DNA of 64,000 nucleotides from Maricaulis sp. (GTDB taxonomy: Bacteria > Pseudomonadota > Alphaproteobacteria > Caulobacterales > Maricaulaceae). How positions within the stretch are numbered: the stretch's first letter is position 1; every line of letters begins with the position of its first letter. The notes beneath the pieces are model-generated. The model did not search any database. It was not told the DNA's origin and was given only the letters and a program-made list of their open reading frames with translations. The stretch is from positions 1 to 64,000 of the forward strand of contig NZ_JADFAJ010000018.1 in the NCBI RefSeq assembly GCF_015665295.1, written 5' to 3'. Made by a program: the position numbers and the translations under genes. This document shows, one piece after another, positions 42,814-50,528 of the stretch.

Positions 42814-43662
42814 TCAGCGCCGGTTGAAGGCGAGATTGGCGAGATAGCCGGCCAGCATGGCCATCAACACGCAAAACAGGCCGTAAATCGTCGGCAGATC
42901 ATGCGCGAACTCGTAGAAGAAGCGCTCGATACCGGCCTTTTCCACGCGCAGGCTGGCCGAACGGCTGGCAATCGGACGACCGTCGCGGAAGAGATAGACC
43001 TCGGCCACGTAATTGCCGACCGGGGTCAGAGGCGGCAGGGCGATTGTCGCCCGGAACAGGCCGCCATCCAGGATTTCCACGCCGCGCTGGGCCTCGGCAA
43101 AGACGTTGTCGCGACGCCCGGCACGGGCGATGGCCGCCAGATAGTCGGCGACCGCGTCACGCCGGATCAGGGGCGGGACGTCAGCGCCGTCGGGGGCTGC
43201 GGCCGGTTGCTCGATCACGGGGGTCTCGGCAGTGAGAGTTGAGGCGCTCAACAGCCAGCTGGGCTCCATCGCGGTTGCATTGGCCTCCAGCATCGCCTGC
43301 AGGCCGATGCCGCTGCGCTCCAGTTCCGCCGGGCCCGCGATTGTCTCCAGCGGCAGCGATGTCGCGATCGCGTAATAGCTCGGCACATCGTCAAACTCGA
43401 GTGGCGACGCATTGACCCAGATGCCGAAACTCCGTCGCTTCTGCATAACCCGCAGATCGCGGCCCGGTCCGCGCAGCACGACAACGATCTCGTCCTGGAT
43501 CGTCAGGCCCCGCGTCGCGCCGTAAAGGACCAGCTCTGCGCCATCGAAATCCTCGCGGATCTCGACGGTTTCCTGGGTCAGGGCGGCGACAATGCCCGGG
43601 GCTTCGGTCGCGATCTGCGGCTGGCCCTGAAGGGTCAGGGCGAGAGCGAGGCTGGCGATCAT
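42814..43662 (-). CDS. TIGR02186 family exported/membrane protein
   Basis: 282 residues: signal peptide (MIASLALALTLQGQPQIA), a large periplasmic beta-rich domain (VEIREDFDGAELVLYGATRG, IVVVLRGPGRDLRVMQKRRSFGIWVN) and one C-terminal helix (PTIYGLFCVLMAMLAGYLANLAF). This is the alphaproteobacterial TIGR02186 family, regularly encoded with a TSUP (TauE/SafE) permease as here, so it probably assists that transporter. ATG 43662 lies two bases after the permease stop with GGGGAGGGG upstream. Confidence 0.82.
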   Translation of the reverse strand: MIASLALALTLQGQPQIATEAPGIVAALTQETVEIREDFDGAELVLYGATRGLTIQDEIVVVLRGPGRDLRVMQKRRSFGIWVNASPLEFDDVPSYYAIATSLPLETIAGPAELERSGIGLQAMLEANATAMEPSWLLSASTLTAETPVIEQPAAAPDGADVPPLIRRDAVADYLAAIARAGRRDNVFAEAQRGVEILDGGLFRATIALPPLTPVGNYVAEVYLFRDGRPIASRSASLRVEKAGIERFFYEFAHDLPTIYGLFCVLMAMLAGYLANLAFNRR

Positions 43663-43663
43663 C

Positions 43664-44599
43664 TCAGAACCCCTCCCCGGCACCGCGCGGCAGGATCACG
43701 AAGAGATCGGACGGCGTGACCACCAGGTCCCAGCCCATTTTGAGGCAGACGGCGAGCACGAGCGCGGCGAGCAGGGCCCGCAATTCCTCGGCCTTCACAT
43801 TGCGGCCGGCCCGGGCGCCGAACTGGGCCCCGATCACGCCGCCAACGGTCAGCAGGAGGGCGAGCAGAATGTCGACGGTCTGGTTCTGGGCCGCCTGCAG
43901 GAAGGTGGTCAGGGCGGTCACGAACAGGATCTGGAAGAGCGAGGTGCCGACCACGACATTGGTCGGCATGCGCAGCATGTAGATCATGGCCGGCACCATG
44001 ATGAAGCCCCCGGCCACGCCCATGATGGCGACCAGCGTGCCGACGAACAGTCCGATGGCGAGCGGCGGCAGGACGGAAATGTAGAGGCCGGACGCGGGAA
44101 AGCGCATTTTCAGCGGCAGGCGGTCAATCCAGCCGCGCTTGCGCAAGGGCCGCCTCGCGGCAGATTTGTCCGGATTGGCGTTGCGCAAGATGGAGCGCAC
44201 GCTTTCGACCATCATCAAACCGCCAACGACGCCGAGAAAGCCGACATAACTCAGGGAGATGATGAGGTCGATCTGGCCGAGCCCGCGCAGCAGGGCAAAC
44301 AATTGCACGCCGGCTATCGAGCCGACGGAGCCGCCGATGAGCAGCAGCACGCCCATCTTTATATCCAGCGTCTTGCGGCGCCAGTGCGGGAACACGCCGG
44401 AGACCGAGGATGCGACGATCTGGTTGGCCCCGGTCGAGACGGCGACGGCCGGCGGAACGCCGATGAAGATCAGTAGCGGTGTCATCAGGAAACCGCCGCC
44501 GACCCCGAACATGCCGGACAGGAAGCCGACGCCGAGGCCCAATCCGAGCAAAACAAAGATATTGACTGAGATTTCCGCGATCGGGAGGTAGATCTGCAC
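43664..44599 (-). CDS. TSUP (TauE/SafE) family permease
   Basis: 311 residues with eight to nine predicted helices and the duplicated TSUP motif: LSGMFGVGGGFLMTPLLIFIGVPPAVAVST in the first half and VAIMGVAGGFIMVPAMIYML in the second. TSUP proteins export sulfite, sulfoacetate or related organosulfur anions; the exact substrate is not readable. The TIGR02186 gene follows with two bases between, forming a two-gene operon downstream of podJ. Confidence 0.9.
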   Translation of the reverse strand: MQIYLPIAEISVNIFVLLGLGLGVGFLSGMFGVGGGFLMTPLLIFIGVPPAVAVSTGANQIVASSVSGVFPHWRRKTLDIKMGVLLLIGGSVGSIAGVQLFALLRGLGQIDLIISLSYVGFLGVVGGLMMVESVRSILRNANPDKSAARRPLRKRGWIDRLPLKMRFPASGLYISVLPPLAIGLFVGTLVAIMGVAGGFIMVPAMIYMLRMPTNVVVGTSLFQILFVTALTTFLQAAQNQTVDILLALLLTVGGVIGAQFGARAGRNVKAEELRALLAALVLAVCLKMGWDLVVTPSDLFVILPRGAGEGF

Positions 44600-44605
44600 C
44601 GCCGA

Positions 44606-47600
44606 TCAGCCCGCCGCCGCACGCTCGAGCCGTTCAACGAGAACGGTATCGACGCGTCCGGTGCGGGGCAGGCCCTGGTCAGCCTCGAAATCCATGATGG
44701 CGTCGCGGGTCCGGTCGCCGATCTGGCCGTCGATCGGTCCCGGTCCGTAACCGAGCACCGACAGGAAACCCTGGGCGCGGCGCACAAGGGCCATGTCGGT
44801 TGTGGCGACACGCTCCCAGGGGAGGTTGCCGTAAATGCCGTTGGCCTCGCCATCAATCGGGCGCGGCGTGAAGCCGGCTGCGGTGGTCCGCGCGGCCTCC
44901 AGAGCTTCAGGCGTGATCATTTCCGCCAGGGTGGCGGCGCGCTCGGATGCTGTCGGGTCGGTCTCGCTGGCGGCAATGGTGAACCAGGCATAGGCGTCCG
45001 GCAGGCTCAGCGGCACACCGTCACCGGTCTCGTAGAGCAAGGCCAGATTGAACTGGGAATCGCGCAGACCGAGCAGGGCCGCCTCCTGGAACCAGCGTGC
45101 AGCCATCTCCATGTTCTGGGCGGCACCGGTACCATAGTAGTACATCACGCCGAGATTGTGCATGGCCCGGCGATGGCCGGCATTGGCGGCGCGCTCGGTC
45201 CAGCGGCGCGCGTCCTCGAGATTGATCTCGACGCCCTCGCCGGTTTCCAGCAGCTTGCCATAGCGGTATTGCGCGGCGGGCACGCCCTGTTCGGCGGCGC
45301 GGCGCAGCAGGATGGCGGCTGTCGCGGCATCGCCGTTTTCCAGCGAGCGTACGCCGAGCTGATAGCGCGCGACCGGATTGCCTTCGGCGGCCGCGCTTTC
45401 AAGCGTGGTGCGCCCGGGCTGATTGGTGGTGTCGGGTCCGGCAGCCCTGTTTGGCGCCGGTGTCGGCGCGGCCGTGCTTTCCATGCTCGCGGGCAGGCTC
45501 ATGCCGCTTGAGTCAGCGACCTGGTTGGCCGGAGCGCGTGTCTGGGCAGTCGGCACATCAGTTGCTTGTGCGTCGGGCGCCCTTGTCTCGGCGCCTCGGG
45601 CTTGTGGCGCGGGTGTTTCCTCGACAGCCGCCGGTTCCGGCCGAGCCGCGGCCGGCGCCGCGTCAGCGCTGGCGCCGCGCTCATTGCCCGACAGGTCGGC
45701 CTCGACCTGGGCTATGAAGCTGCGTTCGGCGGCGGCTTCGGCGGCGACACGCTGGCCATCACCTTGCCAGGCTTCCCAGATCAGAAGCGCACCGGCACCG
45801 GACAGCATGATGAGCGCGATTACCGGCAGGGTATAAAGCAAAGTGCGACCGAAGCCGGATTGTGGCCCGCTGCGCTGCTCGCCGTGTTCGGCGATGTAGC
45901 CGGGCATGCCGGCCCGGGTGCGCTCGCGCGCCGCGGCCAGGAAATCTGCGTCCGCGGTGGCTCCCATCCGCTGGGGGCGGGCGGGTTGTGCCGGCGGTTG
46001 TACCGGGCCGCGCGCCTGGCTCGGAGCGGCCGGGGCCTGATTGACCGGCATCGGGGCCTGCGTCAGGGCCGCCTGGCTCGGAGCGGGTCGGGCTGGCTGC
46101 TCGCGCAGGATCGGGGTCGCAGCAGGCTTGCCGGCGAGCGGCGCTGCGTGGGCGGCCTCGGCGAGGAAAGGGTCGTCGCCATCCATGTCGAAACCACCAT
46201 TCGGGGTTTCAGCCTGTGGTGGCGGTGCCAGCGGCGTGTCGAAATCAATCTCGTCAGCCGCTGCCGTTTCTGGGTCGGGCGCAGGATCGGAGCTTGTCGC
46301 GGGTTCTGCGGGCCTGCCGCGGCCCTCGATGGCCTCGAGGCGGTCGGCAAGGGCAGACATGGCGCGCTGGACTGGCGAGAGGGCCTGTTCGGTCTCGGCC
46401 CGAACCGCGCTCATGCGATCCTTGACGCCGGACAGGGCGTCCTCGATGCGCTGGGCCGTGCGTTCCTCGGACTGGCGCAGCCGGTCATCCAGATTGTCCT
46501 CGCGACCGGACTGTTCCAGCCGGTCCATCATCTGGGCCATGCGGTCGGTTGCGGTCTCGACAATGGCAGCCGAGCGTTCCTCCGATTTGACGATGCGATC
46601 ACCGAGGGCCCGGCCGAGGCGGGTGACCTCCTCGCCCATGCGCTTCATGGAGTCCTTTTGTTCCTGGCGGACTTCATCGAGACGGCGGTCGAGCTTCTGT
46701 TCGGACTGGCTTTCGCGCAGGGCGTCGGTCGAGCGGCGCTCGCTTTCGGTGAGGCGTCGGTCAATGGCGCCGGCCAGCTTGGTGATCTCTTCACCGAGGC
46801 GGGCCATGTTGTCGCCCTGGCGACGTTCAGCGGTATCGATCCGGTCGAGCGCCTTGGCCAGCGCGTCTTCCAGCCGGTCGACGCGCGGTTCGGCGGCGGC
46901 CTTGTTGAGAGCCTGGCTGACCTGGTTGCGGGTCTCGGCGATGGTCCGGGCGACATCATCGGTGAGGCGCTCGAAGCGGCGCTCCAGCTCGACTGTATCG
47001 GACGAATTGCGGGTTTCCAGCTGGCGCAGACGGTCATCGAGGCGTGTAAAGGACGTCTCGAGCAGGCGAGCTGCGTCATTCGTGACGCGCTCGGAGCCTT
47101 CAATGCGTGCCTTGAGCATTTCGGTGGACGTGTGCAGTCCGTTCAGTGTCTCGGAGGTCCGGTCCTCGCGCGTCTTGGCAAGACCGGCGAAGTCCTCGGC
47201 ACGGTTTTCCAGACGGGCGAGGCGCTCTTCCAGGCTTTCAGCCAGGCGTTTGGTGTCGTCACCCACTTCGTGGACGCGGGCCGCGGTGTCGTTCTCGTGT
47301 TCATAGAGCCGGCGGGCCAGCTTCATGATCGTGGTCTCGACCGCTTTCACCGTGTCCGGCGAAGCGCCCGTGCCGCCACCGGTTTCCAGCGAGCGCACGC
47401 GGTCGCCGAGTGCGTCCTGGCTCTTCTTGACGCGGTCGAGGCTGTCGCGGGCCGTCGCCAGTTCGGACTGGGTGCGGTCGGCGGTCTTGGTGATTTTTTC
47501 GGCAAGCTGGGTGATCGCCTTGTCGATGCCGCCTAGGGTGCGGGCCGACATCTGTTCGCTGCTGTCGACGCGCTCGGACAGGCGATTGACCATGGCGCGC

Positions 47601-47824
47601 AGCAACTTGTCCTCGTCTTCGCTCAGCGATTGCTGGCCACCAAAGCCGGGGAAGGCTTCCAGCGCATCATCCCAGTGCGGGGAGGATGGGTCATTGTCTT
47701 CCAGGATGACGCGATTGAGCCATTCGCCGAGGGTCATGCCCTCCTTGCGCGCGGCCGTCTTGGCTCTCGCCCGGGCGCGGGGATCAATCCCTTTCACGCT
47801 CCAAGGGTTACCCATAGACGACAT
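44606..47824 (-). CDS. podJ: Polar organelle development protein PodJ
   Basis: 1072 residues. The start (NPWSVKGIDPRARARAKTAARKEGMTLGEWLNRVI over two motifs) is the PodJ signature. Residues ~80-540 are a long coiled coil (repeats of RLEERL/ERRFERL type), then an acidic/proline-rich segment, one helix (LLYTLPVIALIMLSGAGALLIWE, ~residue 680), and a periplasmic part with Sel1-like repeats (AAEQGVPAAQYRYGKLLETGE; AANAGHRRAMHNLGVMYYYGTG; AALLGLRDSQFNLALLYETGDG) and a C-terminal peptidoglycan-binding domain (LSVLGYGPGPIDGQIGD). In Caulobacter PodJ organises the new pole for pili, holdfast and PleC. It is slightly longer than the ~974-residue Caulobacter protein. Confidence 0.93.
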   Translation of the reverse strand: MSSMGNPWSVKGIDPRARARAKTAARKEGMTLGEWLNRVILEDNDPSSPHWDDALEAFPGFGGQQSLSEDEDKLLRAMVNRLSERVDSSEQMSARTLGGIDKAITQLAEKITKTADRTQSELATARDSLDRVKKSQDALGDRVRSLETGGGTGASPDTVKAVETTIMKLARRLYEHENDTAARVHEVGDDTKRLAESLEERLARLENRAEDFAGLAKTREDRTSETLNGLHTSTEMLKARIEGSERVTNDAARLLETSFTRLDDRLRQLETRNSSDTVELERRFERLTDDVARTIAETRNQVSQALNKAAAEPRVDRLEDALAKALDRIDTAERRQGDNMARLGEEITKLAGAIDRRLTESERRSTDALRESQSEQKLDRRLDEVRQEQKDSMKRMGEEVTRLGRALGDRIVKSEERSAAIVETATDRMAQMMDRLEQSGREDNLDDRLRQSEERTAQRIEDALSGVKDRMSAVRAETEQALSPVQRAMSALADRLEAIEGRGRPAEPATSSDPAPDPETAAADEIDFDTPLAPPPQAETPNGGFDMDGDDPFLAEAAHAAPLAGKPAATPILREQPARPAPSQAALTQAPMPVNQAPAAPSQARGPVQPPAQPARPQRMGATADADFLAAARERTRAGMPGYIAEHGEQRSGPQSGFGRTLLYTLPVIALIMLSGAGALLIWEAWQGDGQRVAAEAAAERSFIAQVEADLSGNERGASADAAPAAARPEPAAVEETPAPQARGAETRAPDAQATDVPTAQTRAPANQVADSSGMSLPASMESTAAPTPAPNRAAGPDTTNQPGRTTLESAAAEGNPVARYQLGVRSLENGDAATAAILLRRAAEQGVPAAQYRYGKLLETGEGVEINLEDARRWTERAANAGHRRAMHNLGVMYYYGTGAAQNMEMAARWFQEAALLGLRDSQFNLALLYETGDGVPLSLPDAYAWFTIAASETDPTASERAATLAEMITPEALEAARTTAAGFTPRPIDGEANGIYGNLPWERVATTDMALVRRAQGFLSVLGYGPGPIDGQIGDRTRDAIMDFEADQGLPRTGRVDTVLVERLERAAAG

Positions 47825-47826
47825 TT

Positions 47827-48023
47827 GATTCGCTCACTCAGCCAAACCTGCGGAAGGCTATTCCGTGGTTAATATTGTGTAAACCAAGGGTGGAGGCCCA
47901 ATATGTAGTGTTTCCACACCTAATCTCAGGCCGGCACGCAAAGGCGCGAAAACCTGAGTCTGAACAAGGCTCTGACTCGGTTAATGCGGGGTAAAATGTG
48001 TGGATAAGTCGGCGTTCCGACTC
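47827..48023 (-). promoter_or_regulatory. podJ upstream region: GANTC sites, DnaA box and CtrA-like boxes
   Basis: Four GANTC (CcrM methylation/GcrA) sites occur within 197 bases: 47827-47831, 47956-47960, 47974-47978 and 48019-48023. A perfect DnaA box, TGTGGATAA (complement TTATCCACA), is at 47999-48007. Two TTAA-N7-TAAA sequences resemble CtrA boxes (TTAA-N7-TTAA): 47869-47883 and 47981-47995. In Caulobacter podJ transcription depends on DnaA, GcrA and CcrM methylation, so this region is probably the cell-cycle promoter. The -10/-35 elements could not be placed with confidence. Confidence 0.7.
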
Positions 48024-49662
48024 AGTTTTCGAGCGGCCGGGGTGACGGGTCCCGATCCGCTTCCGCGTCAGGGTCTGGCCGGGTCTCCGGCGGCTCCGAC
48101 AGGAAGAATCCCGGTGCAAGCGTCTGCAACTGCTCGCTCATTGCCACCGCCTCACGGGCCGGTGGCAGGCTTTGCGAGGCCGGCAGGGCGCGGGCAATGT
48201 CAAACAGCAACCAGGCTGTCTCGACATCGCCCTGGCTCGCGACGAAGCGACCGCCATGCCAGAACGCCATCGGTGCATAGGGATCGTCGATCGCGGCGGC
48301 GGCAAACAGGGCCGGCAGGTTGAGGTCCGCCATGGCATCGGGCTGGGTGGTTCGAAGCGCTGCCAGGGCCTGGGCAGCAAGCAGGTTGGCAGCGCCACCC
48401 TCCAGCCCGTCGCGGTGGAAATGGTCGCGCAAAGCCGAGATGGCCGCGGCCCGATCGCCCTGCATCTGGCTGATGCCGCTCATCAGCGATTCGAAGGTGG
48501 TATTGCCGATGCCCGAAGCCGTGACCTGGCTCATCCGGCTGCAGACCGGCGAGGGCGTGTCGGCGCGGCACGGGCCCTGATGGTGCGAAATCTGGTAGAG
48601 GGCGAGATAGGCGCCGGACGGGTCGGCGCGGCGCTGCGCCGCGTCGGCTGCGGCGAGGAAGTCGGCCTCGACAGGCGCCGCGGACGGGCGGGCGGCGGCA
48701 TCAAGGCCGGCCTGGAGCAGGCGGCGCACGGCGGGATCGTCGATCTGGTAGCTGTCGGCGCGGGCCGGCGGCAGGCCTTCGGGCCAGGGAAAGGCGGCTT
48801 CGTCCGCATGCTCGCTGAGCCGGGTCCAGGTCTCGCGACGTCCGTCAGGGCTGGACGGGCTGAAGACCAGGAAGCTGAATTCGGCCGGAATGCCGCCCTC
48901 ATCAACCAGGGTGGCCAGCGCGTCGGTATGGACCGGGACGGAATGCTGCAGCCAGGCCCGGAACAGCGCGGCCGGACGACCCGCCCCGAACCCGTCATCG
49001 GTGTGGCTGAAGACCGGCGAGCCTTCGGCGTCGCGGCGGACTTCGGTGACGCCGTCCTCGCTGACTGTCGAGACCAGTTCGGCGGCGGCGAGGCGGACGC
49101 CCATGGCGGCCTCGATCCAGAACCGGTCAAAGGCCGTACCGCCCGGACCGGTGATCTGTTCCAGTGTGCCGCCCTCGGTGTAGTAGGCAAAAGTATTCAT
49201 CTGGCGATGGATGTGGGCGACGAAGGGCTCGTTGCGCATGACCGGGCCGTCAAGCGCCGGGACCCGGGTCAGGGTGCGCCGGGTCAGGAAATCCTGGATG
49301 ACCCGCTCGCTCTCGCCGGTCTCGGTGACATAGCCGTCGCCGATCACGATCTCGCGCTGCTCCCTGCCCAGCTCGCTGCCGTCAAGCGCGGTCCGTGTGA
49401 TCTGCCAGCGCGTCCGCAAGACCTGCTCATCCGTGCCGGTGCGCAGGGCGAGATAGGCGTCGCGATCAAGGTGCGGGCCAATGACCATATAGGCCTCTGC
49501 CGAGCGATCGAGTGGCGGCTGGTCCGGCGTCGGATCGGGCGTTCCGGCCGGCTGGGCGAGAATGGAGAAGCCGGGATCAGGTTCTCCCGCCTGCGTCATC
49601 GCGTGAGCAGGCAGGCCGAATAGGGCCAGGGCGAGGGCGGGCAAAACAAGGAAACGCAACAT
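48022..49662 (-). CDS. Large exported protein of unknown function
   Basis: 546 residues with a signal peptide (MLRFLVLPALALALFGLPAHA). The middle (residues ~60-290) is beta-rich, with ITRTALDGSELGREQREIVIGDGYVTET; the C-terminal half is helical (FLAAADAAQRRADPSGAYLALYQIS; NLLAAQALAALRTTQPDAMADL) with a cysteine pair (GPCRADTPSPVCSRM). It ends in a charged Pro/Asp-rich tail. No family recognised. It lies upstream of podJ on the same strand with ~200 bases of regulatory DNA between them. Confidence 0.7.
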   Translation of the reverse strand: MLRFLVLPALALALFGLPAHAMTQAGEPDPGFSILAQPAGTPDPTPDQPPLDRSAEAYMVIGPHLDRDAYLALRTGTDEQVLRTRWQITRTALDGSELGREQREIVIGDGYVTETGESERVIQDFLTRRTLTRVPALDGPVMRNEPFVAHIHRQMNTFAYYTEGGTLEQITGPGGTAFDRFWIEAAMGVRLAAAELVSTVSEDGVTEVRRDAEGSPVFSHTDDGFGAGRPAALFRAWLQHSVPVHTDALATLVDEGGIPAEFSFLVFSPSSPDGRRETWTRLSEHADEAAFPWPEGLPPARADSYQIDDPAVRRLLQAGLDAAARPSAAPVEADFLAAADAAQRRADPSGAYLALYQISHHQGPCRADTPSPVCSRMSQVTASGIGNTTFESLMSGISQMQGDRAAAISALRDHFHRDGLEGGAANLLAAQALAALRTTQPDAMADLNLPALFAAAAIDDPYAPMAFWHGGRFVASQGDVETAWLLFDIARALPASQSLPPAREAVAMSEQLQTLAPGFFLSEPPETRPDPDAEADRDPSPRPLEN

Positions 49663-49735
49663 GAGCCGGACTGTGCCGTGTCGGCCGGGACAAGGAAAGG
49701 GGGCAAAGGCGGTGTGGGGGCTGGGCGGAGACTTT

Positions 49736-49875
49736 CCTCCCCACGTCGTGGGGAGGTGGATCGCCCGGCAGGGCGAGACGGAGGGGTCGGCCTAGCCGAT
49801 GGCGGCCCCTCGGCGCTGACGCGCCGCCCCATCGACCCGATGCTGCGCATCGGCCCACATCCCCATGGGATGGGG
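49736..49875. repeat. REP-like palindromic repeat cluster
   Basis: Successive perfect hairpins: CCTCCCCAC-gtc-GTGGGGAGG (49736-49756), TCGCCC-ggca-GGGCGA (49761-49776), a GAGGGG/CCCCTC stem with an inner CGGC/GCCG (49781-49811), CGGCGC-tgac-GCGCCG (49811-49826), GATGC-tgc-GCATC (49839-49851) and CCCCAT-ggg-ATGGGG (49861-49875). The first unit has the same plan (TTTC, palindrome, GTGG, then CGGAGGG) as the inverted repeats that flank the DUF559 gene, so it is probably a member of the same dispersed family. Confidence 0.6.
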
Positions 49876-49932
49876 AAGAAAGTGATCGCGTGCCCGGCCG
49901 GCGTGAGGGGCAATCGTCCGATTGTCACATAT

Positions 49933-49953
49933 TTGACGTTGACGTTCGCGTCA
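49933..49953 (+). promoter_or_regulatory. Candidate operator upstream of the MerR gene
   Basis: TGACG (49934-49938) and CGTCA (49949-49953) form an inverted repeat with a ten-base centre containing GACGTT. The ACGTT-rich pattern recalls the operators of MerR-type regulators of fatty-acid and branched-chain amino-acid breakdown (LiuR type). It lies 5-42 bases upstream of the two possible starts, suggesting autoregulation. Confidence 0.4.
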
Positions 49954-49975
49954 CTTCGTGAACACCATTCACCCC

Positions 49976-50458
49976 ATGATCAAGCCTGTCGCTCCCGATA
50001 GTGAATTCACCATTCGCGAACTCGCCCGTGAGTTCGACATCACGCCGCGCACCCTGCGCTTTTACGAGCAGAAGGGGATGATCCATCCCCTGCGTCGCGG
50101 CGCCGCCCGGGTCTATTCCGCCGAGGACCGGGCCCGGATCGAGCTGATCCTGCGTGGCAAGCGGGTCGGTTTCGCGCTCGACGAGATCAAGGAAATTCTC
50201 GACCTGCAGGCGATTGACCGGGGCGGCCGTGAACGGCTCGAGCCGGCGATCAAGCGGTTCGAGCACCGCATCACCGTGCTGCAGCAGCAGCGCGAGGATG
50301 TGGCGCGCGCCCTGGCCGAGCTCGAGGCCGGGCTCGACTGGATGCGCGAGCGTCTGGAAGACCGCACCCCGCCGGACGATGTCCGCCGCCGCGCCCGCGC
50401 CTTCGAGGCCCTGGCCAATGCCCATCTGGAAGACTGGAGCGGCCTGTCACCGGGCTGA
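49976..50458 (+). CDS. MerR-family regulator of the beta-oxidation cluster
   Basis: 160 residues: N-terminal MerR winged helix (FTIRELAREFDITPRTLRFYE, then GMIHPLRRGAARVYSAEDRARI), a linker and a dimerising coiled coil (EPAIKRFEHRITVLQQQREDVARALAELEAG). No metal-binding cysteines follow, unlike metal-sensing MerR proteins; the pattern fits LiuR/PsrA-like regulators that sit beside acyl-CoA dehydrogenase genes. It probably responds to an acyl-CoA and controls the downstream genes. ATG 49976 is preferred; GTG 49958 is in frame. Confidence 0.85.
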   Translation: MIKPVAPDSEFTIRELAREFDITPRTLRFYEQKGMIHPLRRGAARVYSAEDRARIELILRGKRVGFALDEIKEILDLQAIDRGGRERLEPAIKRFEHRITVLQQQREDVARALAELEAGLDWMRERLEDRTPPDDVRRRARAFEALANAHLEDWSGLSPG

Positions 50459-50528
50459 CCCGGTGACGCCGCCCTGACCGCAACACCCGCAATTACAACA
50501 ATTCACACCCGCTCCCCGGAGACCCATC

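Larger units (their letters stand above)
49663..49957. other. Intergenic region with a chain of palindromic repeats
   Basis: This ~300-base divergent gap between the large exported protein and the MerR gene holds no ORF with coding character. Its central part (49736-49875) is a chain of hairpins (listed as a repeat) and its right end carries the MerR operator candidate. The left end (49663-49735) shows nothing but a G-rich stretch. Confidence 0.7.

Noticed and set aside
45566-47536. A 656-codon plus-strand frame opposite podJ
   Set aside because: Antisense shadow of the PodJ coiled-coil region; no ribosome site or domain.
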